From positions 1,116,001 through 1,180,000 of the forward strand of contig NZ_CP159534.1 of the NCBI RefSeq assembly GCF_040529335.1: a stretch of DNA of 64,000 bases, read 5' to 3'. Of the stretch, positions 1 through 8,573 are shown piece by piece. The DNA comes from Streptomyces sp. HUAS MG91 (GTDB lineage Bacteria; Actinomycetota; Actinomycetes; Streptomycetales; Streptomycetaceae). The position numbers and the translations under genes are program-made. Position 1 is the first letter of the stretch. Every line of letters starts with the position of its first letter. The notes under the pieces were generated by a model. That model saw nothing but the letters and a program-made list of their open reading frames with translations. It was not told where the DNA came from and did no database searches.

Positions 1-57
1 GACCTCGTCGCCGTGCGCCGCCGGGGCGCCGGAACGGATCTCGCGCCCAATGCCTGA
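1..57 (+). CDS. bioB: Biotin synthase BioB, C-terminal end only
   Basis: The window opens inside a reading frame whose last 18 codons end in an arginine-rich tail ([14 protein letters not shown]) and a TGA at 55-57. The tail resembles actinobacterial BioB C-termini, and bioA and bioD follow immediately, so this is most likely the radical-SAM biotin synthase that inserts sulfur into dethiobiotin. The stop overlaps the bioA start by 8 nt, implying a bioB-bioA-bioD operon with translational coupling. The catalytic part lies outside the window, so identity rests on the tail and on context. Confidence 0.75.
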   Translation, partial: DLVAVRRRGAGTDLAPNA

Positions 58-1327
58 TCCGCACATCGAGGAACTGCTCCGGCTCGACCGGGAGCACGTC
101 TGGCATCCGTACGGCCCCATGCCGGGACGGCAGCAGCCCCTGGTCGTCGAGTCGGCGGCCGGTGTGCGGCTGCGGGTCGCCGGGCACGGCGAGCTGGTCG
201 ACGGGATGTCGTCGTGGTGGTCGGCGATCCACGGCTACAACCACCCGGTGCTCAACGAGGCGGCGCGCGGGCAGCTGGACCGGATGAGCCATGTCATGTT
301 CGGCGGGCTCACCCACGAACCGGCGGTACGGCTCGCGCAGCGGCTCGTCGAGATGTCGCCGGCCGGCCTGGAGCACGTGTTCCTCGCCGACTCGGGATCC
401 GTGTCGGTCGAGGTGGCGCTGAAGATGTGCCTGCAGTACTGGCGTTCGCTCGGCCTGCCGGAGAAGCGCCGGATGCTCACCTGGCGCGGCGGCTACCACG
501 GCGACACCTGGCAGCCGATGTCCGTGTGCGACCCCGAGGGCGGGATGCACGGCCTGTGGGCCGGGGTGCTGCCGGAGCAGGTGTTCGCGGACGCCCCGCC
601 GAGCGCGTACGAGGAGTCGTACGCGGAGCATCTGCGGCAGACCGTGGAGCGGCACGCGCACGAGCTGGCCGCCGTGATCGTCGAGCCGGTGGTGCAGGGT
701 GCCGGCGGGATGCGGTTCCACTCCCCCGCCTATCTGCGGGTGCTGCGGGAGGCGTGCGACGCGCACGACGTGCTGCTGGTGTTCGACGAGATCGCTACGG
801 GCTTCGGGCGCACCGGCGCGCTGTTCGCGGCGGAGCACGCCGCGCTCACCCCGGACGTGATGTGTGTTGGCAAGGCGCTGACCGGCGGCTATCTGACGCT
901 GGCCGCGACGCTGTGCACGCCGCGGGTGGCTCAGGGCATCTCGCGCGGCGAGGTGCCGGTGCTCGCGCACGGGCCGACGTTCATGGGCAACCCGCTGGCC
1001 GCCGCCGTGGCCTGCGCCTCGATCGATCTGCTGCTCGGGCAGGACTGGCTCGCCGAGGTGAAGCGGATCGAGGCGGGGCTGCGGGAGGGCCTGTCGGCGG
1101 CGCGGGAGGTGCCGGGGGTCCGGGACGTCCGGGTGCTCGGCGCGATCGGTGTCGTCCAGCTCGACCACGAGGTCGACATCGCCGCGGCCACGCGCGCCGC
1201 GGTCGCGGAGGGGGTGTGGGTGCGGCCGTTCCGTGACCTCGTCTACACCATGCCGCCGTACGTCACGGGTGACGAGGATCTGGCGCGGATCACGCGCGCG
1301 GTGTGCGCCGCCGCGCGGGAAGGGTGA
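50..1327 (+). CDS. bioA: Adenosylmethionine-8-amino-7-oxononanoate aminotransferase
   Basis: A class III PLP-dependent aminotransferase of 425 residues, the usual BioA length. It transfers the amino group of S-adenosylmethionine to 8-amino-7-oxononanoate, giving 7,8-diaminononanoate, the penultimate precursor before ring closure in biotin synthesis. Visible signatures are the N-terminal HVWHPYGPM substrate-site segment, [12 protein letters not shown], the GGYHGDTW loop, [13 protein letters not shown] and the PLP lysine K275 in [10 protein letters not shown]. The ATG at 50 lies inside the end of bioB, and bioD follows after 6 nt, so the three genes should be co-transcribed and coupled. Cytoplasmic. 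Nothing looks damaged. Confidence 0.97.
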   Translation: MPDPHIEELLRLDREHVWHPYGPMPGRQQPLVVESAAGVRLRVAGHGELVDGMSSWWSAIHGYNHPVLNEAARGQLDRMSHVMFGGLTHEPAVRLAQRLVEMSPAGLEHVFLADSGSVSVEVALKMCLQYWRSLGLPEKRRMLTWRGGYHGDTWQPMSVCDPEGGMHGLWAGVLPEQVFADAPPSAYEESYAEHLRQTVERHAHELAAVIVEPVVQGAGGMRFHSPAYLRVLREACDAHDVLLVFDEIATGFGRTGALFAAEHAALTPDVMCVGKALTGGYLTLAATLCTPRVAQGISRGEVPVLAHGPTFMGNPLAAAVACASIDLLLGQDWLAEVKRIEAGLREGLSAAREVPGVRDVRVLGAIGVVQLDHEVDIAAATRAAVAEGVWVRPFRDLVYTMPPYVTGDEDLARITRAVCAAAREG

Positions 1328-1333
1328 ACGGAC

Positions 1334-2062
1334 ATGACCGTATGGGTGGTCACCGGGACGGGAACCGAGATCGGCAAGACCGTGACGACGGCGGCGCTGG
1401 CGGCGGTCGCCGTGCGGGCCGGGCGTTCGGTGGCGGTGCTCAAGCCCGCCCAGACCGGGGTCGCGCCGGACGAGCCGGGCGATGTCGCCGAGGTGGTGCG
1501 GCTGGCCGGTGAGCGGGTGACCGGGATGGAGCTGGCCCGGTATCCGGAGCCGCTGGCGCCGGGGACGGCCGCGGCCCGGGCCGGGCTGCCGCCGGTGCGG
1601 CCCGCCGAGATCGCCGAGGCGGCCGGGAAACTGGCGGCCTCGCACGATCTGGTGCTGGTCGAGGGCGCGGGCGGGCTGCTCGTGCACCTGGACGAGCGGG
1701 GGGCCACGCTCGCGGACGCCGCGCGGCTGATCGGGGCGCCGGTCCTGGTGGTGGCGCGGGCCGGGCTCGGGACGCTGAACTCGGTGCAGCTGACCGCCGA
1801 AGCGCTCCGGGCGCGCGGGCTGACGCAGGCCGGGGTCGTCATCGGCGCCTGGCCGCGGGATCCCGGGCTCGCCGAGCGCTGCAACGTGGCGGACCTGCCG
1901 AAGGTCGCCGGGGCCGCGCTGCTCGGAGCGGTGCCTGAGTCCTCCGGGGTTCTGGGGGCCTCGGAGTTCCGGGTTGCGGCCGAAGGGTGGCTGGCGCCGG
2001 AGCTGGGCGGGGCGTGGGACGGGGCCGCGTTCGCTCGGCGGTGGGATTCCTCCGCGGCTTGA
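1334..2062 (+). CDS. bioD: Dethiobiotin synthetase
   Basis: A 242-residue P-loop ATPase of the BioD family. It carboxylates 7,8-diaminononanoate with CO2 and ATP to form the ureido ring of dethiobiotin. The P-loop GTGTEIGKT is at residues 8-16; BioD proteins usually have D at the fourth position, so T11 is a mild deviation. LVEGAGGLLVHL is the second conserved family segment. The ATG is 6 nt after the bioA stop, which places it as the last gene of the bioBAD operon. Its stop is followed at once by a palindromic dispersed repeat at 2065-2146 that probably ends or stabilises the transcript. Confidence 0.96.
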   Translation: MTVWVVTGTGTEIGKTVTTAALAAVAVRAGRSVAVLKPAQTGVAPDEPGDVAEVVRLAGERVTGMELARYPEPLAPGTAAARAGLPPVRPAEIAEAAGKLAASHDLVLVEGAGGLLVHLDERGATLADAARLIGAPVLVVARAGLGTLNSVQLTAEALRARGLTQAGVVIGAWPRDPGLAERCNVADLPKVAGAALLGAVPESSGVLGASEFRVAAEGWLAPELGGAWDGAAFARRWDSSAA

Positions 2063-2064
2063 GT

Positions 2065-2146
2065 GTGGCTGGTCGCGCAGCTTCCCCTATGAGATGCCGC
2101 ACGCGGTGCGCAGCTCAGGGGCGCGGGGAACTGCGCGACCAGCCAC
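2065..2146. repeat. Dispersed palindromic repeat, copy 1
   Basis: An inverted repeat beginning 3 nt after bioD. The right arm at 2125-2146 (core GGGGAACTGCGCGACCAGCC) pairs with a slightly degenerate left arm at 2066-2085 that reads GCAGCTTCCCC where the other copies have GCAGTTCCCC. The loop is about 40 nt. The same core recurs at 7572-7653, 32669-32800 and 56550-56639. It could act as a transcript end or mRNA-stability hairpin. Confidence 0.8.
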
Positions 2147-2244
2147 GACGAAAGCCGCACCCGGCCACCGGAGAAAGCCCGCGCAGCGTTGCCGCACGCT
2201 CCGGTCGGGGAACACTCCGGTCAGGACTCGACAGGAGGCGCGCG

Positions 2245-2904
2245 ATGACGGATCGGCCTCGGAAAGCGGCGGGCGACGCCGTACGGCACCCGGTGTTCGC
2301 CCGGTTCTACACAGGGCTCAGCGAACGGATCGAGCCGTTCATGGGCCCGGTGCGCGGCGAACTGCTCACCGGACTCTCGGGCCGGGTGCTCGAGATCGGC
2401 GCGGGGAACGGGCTGAACTTCGGCCACTACCCCGCCACCGTCTCCGAGGTCGTCGCCATCGAGCCGGAGCGCGCCCTGCGGCGGCTGGCCGTCGAGGCGG
2501 GGCGGCGCGCGGAGGTTCCGGTGGACGTGGCGCCGGGGACCGCGGAGGCGCTGCCGGTCAAGAGCGAGGGGTACGACGCCGTGGTGCTCTGCATCGTGCT
2601 GTGCAGTGTGCGCGATGTGGCGCGGGCACTGCGTGAGGTGCGGCGGGTGCTGCGCCCCGGCGGCGAGGTGCGGTTCTTCGAGCACGGCAGGGCGCCGGGG
2701 CGTGCGATGCGCGGGGTGCAGACGGGGCTCGACCGGACGGTGTGGCCGCTGCTCTTCGGCGGGTGTCACACCGGGCGCGACACGGTGGCGGAGCTGCGCG
2801 ACGCCGGTTTCGAGATCGGGGAGCACCGGGAGCTGATCGTGCCGGATCGCGGGCCGCGGCTGCCCACCTCGTACTGCGTGCTCGGCACGGCCCGGCGTCC
2901 GTAG
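2245..2904 (+). CDS. Class I SAM-dependent methyltransferase (UbiE/type 11 fold)
   Basis: A 219-residue methyltransferase. The SAM-binding motif I VLEIGAGNG is at residues 48-56, motif II is VVAIEPE with the acidic residue that holds the ribose, and AEALPVKSEGYDAVVLCIVLCSV is the motif III/IV region; RVLRPGGEVRFFEHG follows. This arrangement is typical of small-molecule methyltransferases. The acceptor cannot be read from sequence. The ATG at 2245 was chosen because an AGGAGG ribosome site sits just upstream at about 2233; longer in-frame starts would run through the dispersed repeat. The gene stands alone, convergent with the minus-strand pair that ends at 2921. Confidence 0.9.
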   Translation: MTDRPRKAAGDAVRHPVFARFYTGLSERIEPFMGPVRGELLTGLSGRVLEIGAGNGLNFGHYPATVSEVVAIEPERALRRLAVEAGRRAEVPVDVAPGTAEALPVKSEGYDAVVLCIVLCSVRDVARALREVRRVLRPGGEVRFFEHGRAPGRAMRGVQTGLDRTVWPLLFGGCHTGRDTVAELRDAGFEIGEHRELIVPDRGPRLPTSYCVLGTARRP

Positions 2905-2920
2905 CCTCCCGGTGCCGGGC

Positions 2921-3313
2921 TCACCGGCTCCAGCTGTGCAGTTCCTTCTCGATGTCGTGGACGCCGGCGCCGTCGTGCTTCACGAGGCGGGCGAGTTCCC
3001 TGACCTGCTCCGGGGAGGTGGTCACCGGTACGCCACTGGCGACCAGGTAGGCGTAGGCGACGGCGGTGGCGTACATCGCGTTCGACCGCTCCAACGCCGG
3101 TACGTGGATGAGGAGTTGCAGCAGGGCGGCGGCGCGGGCCTGCGGGGTGTCGTAGACCGGGAGGTCGAGTATCCGGGCGGAGTGCCGGGACACGGCCGCC
3201 ACGAGGGCGCCCCAGTCCGTGACCTGCGGGTCGCCGGGGGTTTTCTGTTCGGCGACCATCAGCAGCCAGGCGAGGTCGACCGTGAAGTGCGGGGAGCCGC
3301 TCGCGTCACTCAA
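2921..3313 (-). CDS. Fic/Doc-like toxin component
   Basis: A 130-residue alpha-helical protein resembling the streptomycete family annotated as Fic-type toxin of a toxin-antitoxin system. The canonical Fic motif HPFxxGNGR is not present; the matching helix reads HVPALERSN followed by AMYATAVAYAYLVASG, so an AMP/phosphate-transfer activity cannot be assumed. The start is TTG at 3313, 8 nt inside the upstream ribbon-helix-helix gene, the overlap expected for an antitoxin-first operon with coupled translation. Function is inferred from size, overlap and family resemblance. Confidence 0.7.
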   Translation of the reverse strand: MSDASGSPHFTVDLAWLLMVAEQKTPGDPQVTDWGALVAAVSRHSARILDLPVYDTPQARAAALLQLLIHVPALERSNAMYATAVAYAYLVASGVPVTTSPEQVRELARLVKHDGAGVHDIEKELHSWSR

Positions 3314-3545
3314 CGGGGCGGCGCCGGCCTTCGGTCTCCGGGCCGAACTCCTCGGCGAAGACCGTCTCGTACCGCTGCATGAAGTCGGCCGCGGCGTCGA
3401 CGAACATGCGGCCCTGCTCGCCCGCGTCCCGCCGGACGAGCTCCTCGATGTAGCGGTTCACGCTCATCCCGCGGGCCACGGCCCGCTCGCGGGCGGCGCG
3501 CGCGGTGTCCGCGTCCACCCGCACGTTCAGCTGGGTCTTCGGCAT
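3306..3545 (-). CDS. Ribbon-helix-helix antitoxin-like protein
   Basis: A 79-residue protein starting with MPKTQLNVRVDADTARAARERAVARGMSVNRYIEELVRRD. The short beta strand (QLNVRVD) followed by two helices is a CopG/HicB/Arc-type ribbon-helix-helix DNA-binding fold (residues 4-42). The C-terminal half (VDAAADFMQRYETVFAEEF) is probably the toxin-neutralising segment. It overlaps the downstream Fic-like gene by 8 nt, so the pair forms a likely type II module in which this protein binds its own promoter and the toxin. The pair sits between two unrelated housekeeping-type genes, as such modules often do. Confidence 0.75.
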   Translation of the reverse strand: MPKTQLNVRVDADTARAARERAVARGMSVNRYIEELVRRDAGEQGRMFVDAAADFMQRYETVFAEEFGPETEGRRRPVE

Positions 3546-3689
3546 GCCTTCACGCTAGCGCCGGTCCGCTAGCACCGGCAAGACCGGAACAGGACGGGCG
3601 GGCGCGCGGGGAACGAGGTGGCGGCGGCCCGACACGGATGAGAGGTTGGCCTTCCGTATCTTCATGTAGCGCCCATGCAGGGAGAGTTC

Positions 3690-4559
3690 ATGCCGCGTCC
3701 GTTCCGCTTCGGTGTCAACATGCTCAGCCTCGCCCCCGGTGACGCGTGGCGCGCCAAGTGCCGTCGGGCGGAGGAGCTGGGGTACGACGTGATCCTGGTC
3801 CCGGACCATCTGGGGATGCCGTCGCCGTTCCCCGCGCTCGTCGCCGCGGCCGAGGCGACGACCCGGCCTGCCGTGGGAACGTTCGTGCTCAACTGTGCCT
3901 TCTGGAACCCGGTGTTGCTCGCCCGCGAGGTGACGACCACGGCCGCGCTGACCGGCGGCCGTCTCGAACTCGGGCTCGGCACGGGGTACGTACGGGAGGA
4001 GTTCGAGCAGGCCGGTGTGGAGTGGGGCACGCCCGGCAGCCGGGTGGACCATCTGGTGCGCACCGTCGAGGAGTTGGACCGGCAGCTCGGCGCGCCCGAG
4101 CAGGGCCCGCGGCCGCCGCTGCTGATCGGCGGCAACGGCGACCGGATGCTGCGGATCGCCGCCGAGCACGCGGACATCGCCGCGTTCACCGGCGCCAGGC
4201 CCGCGCCGGGCGACGCGGGCGGTCTGGTGCCGCAGACCGCGGACGAGCTCGACGGCCGGGTCGCCGCGTACCGGAAGTTCGCGGCCGGCCGCGCGGAGCC
4301 GGCCGAGCTGAATCTGCTGGTGCAGCTCGTCGCCGTCACCGAGGACCGGCCCGCCGCCGTCCGGCCGTGGCTGGAGCGGATGCCGCACCTCACCGAGCGG
4401 GAACTGCTCGAATCGCCGCTCGCTCTGGTCGGCACGGTTGAGGAGATCACGGCGCGGCTGCTGGCCGTGCGGGAGCGGTACGGGTTCTCGTACATCACCG
4501 TCCTGGAGGACTCGTCCGAGGCGCTGGCGCCGGTCGTCGAGGAGCTGCGCGGGCGCTGA
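3690..4559 (+). CDS. F420-dependent LLM-class oxidoreductase
   Basis: A luciferase-like monooxygenase-fold protein of 289 residues (294 if the ATG at 3675 is used). It starts RPFRFGVNM and contains EELGYDVILVPDHLGM, TRPAVGTFVLNCAFWNPVLLAREVTT, GRLELGLGTGYVREEF and PPLLIGGNGDRMLRIAAEHAD, the order seen in actinobacterial F420-dependent families, probably the MSMEG_2516-like group. These enzymes transfer hydride between reduced F420 and an organic substrate; the substrate is unknown. I prefer the ATG at 3690 because GGAGAG precedes it at 3681-3686 and family members start with RPFRFG, although the spacing is short. It is convergent with the serine hydrolase gene ending at 4569. Confidence 0.87.
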   Translation: MPRPFRFGVNMLSLAPGDAWRAKCRRAEELGYDVILVPDHLGMPSPFPALVAAAEATTRPAVGTFVLNCAFWNPVLLAREVTTTAALTGGRLELGLGTGYVREEFEQAGVEWGTPGSRVDHLVRTVEELDRQLGAPEQGPRPPLLIGGNGDRMLRIAAEHADIAAFTGARPAPGDAGGLVPQTADELDGRVAAYRKFAAGRAEPAELNLLVQLVAVTEDRPAAVRPWLERMPHLTERELLESPLALVGTVEEITARLLAVRERYGFSYITVLEDSSEALAPVVEELRGR

Positions 4560-4568
4560 GGTGCCGGG

Positions 4569-5690
4569 TCAGGCGCGCAGGGCCGCCTCCGCGACGGCCG
4601 GGAGCGCCAGGTAGCACAGGTCGCGGTACTGCATGTCGGCCCAGGCGTCCGCGTGCGGCCAGGCCGAGGTCTTGACGACGACCACGCGCCGGTCCCGGTC
4701 GGCGTACACGAACTGGCCGCGCATGCCGTCGGCGGTGACCCGCCGCCCCGTCGTGTCCAGGGGCCACCAGTGGTGGCCGAAACCGGCGTGCGCGGTGATC
4801 GTGACCGGCAGCCGGCCCGGGTGCAGGAACGGCTCCCCGGGGCGGCTCGACGTGTCGGTCCACGCGCGAGGGACGACGGCGCGCCCGTCCCAGGTGCCGT
4901 CCATCTGGAGCTGTCCGAGGCGGGCCCAGTCGCGGGCGGTGGCCGCGAGCGAGCCGCCGGCCATGGCGACGCCGTGCGGGTCGTGGCCGACGACCGCCGG
5001 GTGCTCGGCGCCGACGGTGTCCCACAGGCGGGAGAGATGGGTGGCGAAGTCGAGGCCGGTGGCGCGTTCGCGGACCCAGTCGAGGACGAGCGAGTCGGCG
5101 GTGCAGTACGTGAAGGAGGTGCCCGGCGTCCGGCCCGGCGGGATGCGCGTGAGCTGTTCGCGGATCCCGCCCTTGCCCTCGCGGACGGGGGCGACCAGGC
5201 GCGCGGCGGGCGAGGCCGGGTCGCGGTGGTCCTCCGCCCAGTCCACTCCGGTGGTCATCGCCAGGAGATGACGGACCGTCACCTCGCGGTAGCCGCACGC
5301 CGGATCGTCGAGTTCGGGGACGTACGAGCGCGCGGGCGCGTCGATGTCGAGGTCCGGGATGTCGCCGACCAGGAGGGCGAGGGCCGACTTGGTGGCGGAG
5401 TTGCCGAGCAGCCGGTCCTCGGGCGTGACGCCGTGGAAGTAGCGCTCGTGCACCAGGGTGCCGTCGACGATCACGACCAGCGACGTGGTGAAGGTGAGGT
5501 CGAGGAACTCGTCGAGGTCCATGGTCCGTCCGGCGCCGGTGATCCGGGCGGAGAGCGGGCGCTCGGCGCGGGGCCAGGGCTGCGGGGCGGCGGCCCGGGG
5601 AATCTCGGTGGTGCAGGGGATCAGCCGCTGCGGTTCGCGCAGGGACTCGACGTCGGGGCGGATCCGGGGGTCCGCCGGTGCGGTGGCCAT
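4569..5690 (-). CDS. Serine hydrolase, beta-lactamase fold (NylB/EstB-like)
   Basis: A 373-residue serine hydrolase of the penicillin-binding/class C beta-lactamase superfamily. The nucleophile motif S98-A-T-K101 (GNSATKSAL) and the tyrosine motif Y197-C-T (FTYCTADSLVLDWV) resemble 6-aminohexanoate-dimer hydrolase and EstB-type carboxylesterases more than true beta-lactamases. There is no signal peptide, so it should act in the cytoplasm. Its ATG overlaps the stop of the ABC ATPase gene by one base (TGATG), so it is translationally coupled as the last gene of the transporter operon. That suggests it cleaves an ester or amide in the imported compound; with the adjacent carnitine-type genes, an acylcarnitine ester is my speculative guess. 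A peptide substrate is the alternative. Confidence 0.85.
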   Translation of the reverse strand: MATAPADPRIRPDVESLREPQRLIPCTTEIPRAAAPQPWPRAERPLSARITGAGRTMDLDEFLDLTFTTSLVVIVDGTLVHERYFHGVTPEDRLLGNSATKSALALLVGDIPDLDIDAPARSYVPELDDPACGYREVTVRHLLAMTTGVDWAEDHRDPASPAARLVAPVREGKGGIREQLTRIPPGRTPGTSFTYCTADSLVLDWVRERATGLDFATHLSRLWDTVGAEHPAVVGHDPHGVAMAGGSLAATARDWARLGQLQMDGTWDGRAVVPRAWTDTSSRPGEPFLHPGRLPVTITAHAGFGHHWWPLDTTGRRVTADGMRGQFVYADRDRRVVVVKTSAWPHADAWADMQYRDLCYLALPAVAEAALRA

Positions 5691-7534
5691 CAGGCGCCTT
5701 CTCCTACGGGTTCGGGGGTGCTGTCGCTCTTCCGGCCGGGGGTGTCCTCGAGCAGCTGCCGGGTGTACGGGTGCGTGGGCCGGTCCAGGACCTCGGCGGT
5801 CGGGCCCTCCTCCACGATCCGGCCGTCGGAGAGGACGGCGACCCGGGTGGCCAGCGAGCGGACGAGGGCGAGGTTGTGGGTGACGAACAGCATCGACAGG
5901 CCGCGGCTGGTGCGCAGTTCGTCGAGCAGGGTCACGATCGACGCCTGCACGGAGACGTCGAGCGCGGAGGTCACCTCGTCGCAGATCAGCAGCTCGGGCT
6001 CGCAGGCGAGCGCGCGGGCGATCGCGACGCGCTGGCGTTCGCCGCCGGAGAGCCGGTCGGGGCGCAGGTCGGCGACTCCGGGCGAGAGCATGACCTGGGC
6101 GAGGAGTTCGTGCACCCGCTCGGTGGCGGCCGCGCCGCGGGCGAGACCGAACAGCTCCAGCGGCCGACGGATGATCTTGCCGACCGTCATCCGGGGGTTC
6201 AGGGCGAGATACGGGTTCTGGAACACGTACTGGACGGCCTTGCGCAGTTCGCGGCCGCGCTGCCGGGCGCCGGGCGGCAGCGGCTCGTCCTGGAAGGTGA
6301 CGGTGCCCGTCCACTCGTCGTGCAGTCCGCCGACGGCCCGCGAGAGGGTCGACTTGCCGCTGCCGGACTGGCCGACGACGGCCACGCATTCGTTGCGGCC
6401 GACGGTGAGGTCGATGCCGTGCAGGATCTGCCGGGAGCCGTAGTGGGCGGTCAGCCCCTCGACGGTGAGGACGGGGGCGGGGCGCTCGGCGTCGGCCGGC
6501 GGGGCGACGGTGAAGTGGAGCGGGCGGGCGCGGACGTGGTCCACCCGGCGGCAGCGGGCGCGCACGTCGCTGCCGGTGACGGCGGTCAGCTCCGGTTCCC
6601 GCTCCGCGCACGCCTCCTCGGCGAAGTCGCAGCGGTCGCGGAACCGGCAGCCGGTGGGGCGCCTGCCCGGCGAGGGCGTGCTGCCGGGGATGCCGGTGAG
6701 CACACGGGCCTCGTTGACGCTGGGTACGGCGGTGAGCAGGGCGCGGGTGTACGGGTGCGAGGGCGCCGCGAAGACGGTCTCGCGCGGGCCGATCTCGACG
6801 ATGCGGCCCGCGTACATCACCGCGACGCGGTGCGCGAACTCGCCGACGACGGCCAGGTCGTGGGTGACGTAGACGGCCGCCACGTCGTGCCGGGCGCACA
6901 GCTCCCGGACCGTGGCGAGGACATGGGCCTGCGTGGTGACGTCGAGGCCGGTCGTCGGCTCGTCCAGGACGAGGACCTTGGGGCGCAGCGCGAACGCCAT
7001 GGCGATGCCGACGCGCTGCAACTGCCCGCCGGAGAGCTGGTGCGGGTAGCGGCGCAGGAAGGCGTCGTCGTCGGGCAGCGCGACCTCGGCGAGCACCTCG
7101 CGGACGCGGGCGTCGCGCTCGGCCGGGGTGCCGGCGTGGTGGACGTCGAGCACTTCGCGGATCTGACTGCCGACGCGCATCACGGGGTTGAGGGAGGCGG
7201 CCGGGTCCTGGGGGACGTAGGCGACCTCGGAACCGCGGCGCCTGCGGGCCTCCGCGGCCGGGGCGCCGAGCAGTTCGCGTCCGTCGAGGACGACCTCGCC
7301 CGCGTCGACGCGGGCGCCGCGGCGGGTGTGGGCGAGCAGGGCCGTGGCGATGGTCGTCTTGCCGCTGCCGGACTCGCCGACCAGGGCCAGGATCTCGCCG
7401 GCCGCGACGTCGAAGGCGATGTCGTCGACGACGTCGGGGCCGGTGCGGCCGAGCACGACTCGGAGGCCGTTGACGGTGCAGGAGGCCGTGGTGTCGGTGC
7501 CGGTCGCCTCGATGTCGGTGATCGGTGGGGTCAT
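5690..7534 (-). CDS. Fused double ATPase of a dipeptide/oligopeptide-type ABC transporter
   Basis: A 614-residue protein with two complete ABC ATPase domains, equivalent to DppD and DppF joined. The first has Walker A GESGSGKT at residues 53-60, signature LSGGQLQR and Walker B VLVLDEPTTGLD; the second has GQSGSGKS, LSGGERQR and LLICDEVTSALD. A cysteine-containing CRFRDRCDFAEEAC oligopeptide-type tail follows the first domain. It powers the two permeases encoded upstream. The ATG at 7534 was chosen over longer starts because GGGAG lies 7 nt upstream and earlier codons read through a dispersed repeat. The 145-nt gap to the preceding permease, occupied by that repeat, is unusual in an otherwise overlapping operon. 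Confidence 0.95.
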   Translation of the reverse strand: MTPPITDIEATGTDTTASCTVNGLRVVLGRTGPDVVDDIAFDVAAGEILALVGESGSGKTTIATALLAHTRRGARVDAGEVVLDGRELLGAPAAEARRRRGSEVAYVPQDPAASLNPVMRVGSQIREVLDVHHAGTPAERDARVREVLAEVALPDDDAFLRRYPHQLSGGQLQRVGIAMAFALRPKVLVLDEPTTGLDVTTQAHVLATVRELCARHDVAAVYVTHDLAVVGEFAHRVAVMYAGRIVEIGPRETVFAAPSHPYTRALLTAVPSVNEARVLTGIPGSTPSPGRRPTGCRFRDRCDFAEEACAEREPELTAVTGSDVRARCRRVDHVRARPLHFTVAPPADAERPAPVLTVEGLTAHYGSRQILHGIDLTVGRNECVAVVGQSGSGKSTLSRAVGGLHDEWTGTVTFQDEPLPPGARQRGRELRKAVQYVFQNPYLALNPRMTVGKIIRRPLELFGLARGAAATERVHELLAQVMLSPGVADLRPDRLSGGERQRVAIARALACEPELLICDEVTSALDVSVQASIVTLLDELRTSRGLSMLFVTHNLALVRSLATRVAVLSDGRIVEEGPTAEVLDRPTHPYTRQLLEDTPGRKSDSTPEPVGEGA

Positions 7535-7571
7535 GGGGTGGCTCCCTTGCGTTGCGGGCTGCGGGTGCGTC

Positions 7572-7653
7572 GTGGCTGGTCGCGCAGTTCCCCGCGCCCC
7601 TGAAGCGAGCTCCGCTCGCCCAGGGGCGCGGGGAACTGCGCGAGAAGCCCCAC
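7572..7653. repeat. Dispersed palindromic repeat, copy 2 (inside the ABC operon)
   Basis: Two perfectly complementary 22-nt arms at 7581-7602 and 7621-7642 (left arm core CGCGCAGTTCCCCGCGCC) with an 18-nt loop. It lies between the DppC-like permease and the ATPase gene on the same transcript. It may attenuate transcription or protect the upstream mRNA, changing the ratio of permease to ATPase and hydrolase. Confidence 0.9.
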
Positions 7654-7679
7654 CGGGCGGCACCCGGCGACGAAACGGT

Positions 7680-8573
7680 TCACGCCCGCTCACCGGCCCC
7701 GGACCCGGCCGCAGCGCGAGCGATGCCGTCCGCGATCAGGTTCGTGCCCAGGGCCAGCACGGCGATGGCGACGACCGGCGCCAGGATCGCCCACGGCTGG
7801 ACGGCGAGGGCCAGCCGGTTCTCGTTGATCATCAGGCCCCAGTCGGCGGCGCTGGGGTCGGAGGCGAAGCCGAGGAAGCCGATGGAGGCGACCAGGCCGA
7901 CCGAGTAGGTGAGCCGGAGGCCGAGTTCGGCGAGGAGCGGGGCCGACATGTTCGGCAGGAGTTCGCGGAACAGGATCCGGGTCCGCTTCTCGCCGAGCGC
8001 CTCCGCGGACTGGACGAACTCGCGGGTGGCGAGGCCGGTCGTCATGCCCCGGGTGAGCCGGGCGACGCGCGGCGCGTGCGAGACGCCGACGACCAGGACG
8101 ACCAGCCAGCGCTTGGGCCCGGCCACCGACAGCAGCACCAGGACCAGCACGATCTGGGGGAAGGCGAGGATCACGTCGCAGATCCGCATGATGACCTCGT
8201 CGAGCCAGCCGCGCGCGTATCCGGCGACGAGTCCGGCGGCGACGCCGAGCACCATGCCGAGGACGGTGGCGGAGACGGCGGTGACGACGACCCAGTTGCC
8301 GCCCGCGAGGAGCCGGCTCCACACGTCCTGGCCGAGGTAGTCGGTGCCGAGGAGCGCGCCGGGCGCGGCGTCCGAGTAGGGGGCGCCGACGATGTCGTTC
8401 TCGCCGTGCGGGGAGAACAGCGGGCCGAGGAAGGCGATGCCGACGATGCCGACGGTGAGCACGAGGCCGACCCAGGTGCGGCCGGAGGCGAGCGCCCCGC
8501 GCAGCCGGGGTCTGCGGGCGGCGGGATCGGCCCCGGTCGGTTCGGTGTTGGTGTCGAGTACAGCGGTGGCCAT
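7680..8573 (-). CDS. Dipeptide-type ABC transporter permease (DppC/GsiD-like)
   Basis: A 297-residue inner-membrane permease with about six transmembrane helices. After a hydrophilic N-terminus, the first helix is GLVLTVGIVGIAFLGPLF, followed by LLGTDYLGQDVWSRLLAGG, the DppC hallmark. The EAA loop that contacts the ATPase reads FVQSAEALGEKRTRILFRELLPN. It pairs with the DppB-like permease and the fused ATPase. The ATG at 8573 shares a base with the stop of the upstream permease (TGATG), so the two are coupled. Its stop is followed by a 145-nt gap holding dispersed repeat copy 2. Confidence 0.95.
   Translation of the reverse strand: MATAVLDTNTEPTGADPAARRPRLRGALASGRTWVGLVLTVGIVGIAFLGPLFSPHGENDIVGAPYSDAAPGALLGTDYLGQDVWSRLLAGGNWVVVTAVSATVLGMVLGVAAGLVAGYARGWLDEVIMRICDVILAFPQIVLVLVLLSVAGPKRWLVVLVVGVSHAPRVARLTRGMTTGLATREFVQSAEALGEKRTRILFRELLPNMSAPLLAELGLRLTYSVGLVASIGFLGFASDPSAADWGLMINENRLALAVQPWAILAPVVAIAVLALGTNLIADGIARAAAGSGAGERA

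Noticed and set aside
2221..2826. Long open frame antisense to the methyltransferase
   Set aside because: High-GC DNA gives long shadow frames; the plus-strand frame has SAM motifs and a ribosome site, the other has none.
4569..6899. Single 776-codon minus-strand frame combining hydrolase and part of the ATPase region
   Set aside because: The part upstream of 5690 is a shadow of the ABC ATPase gene; hydrolase homology begins at the coupled ATG at 5690.
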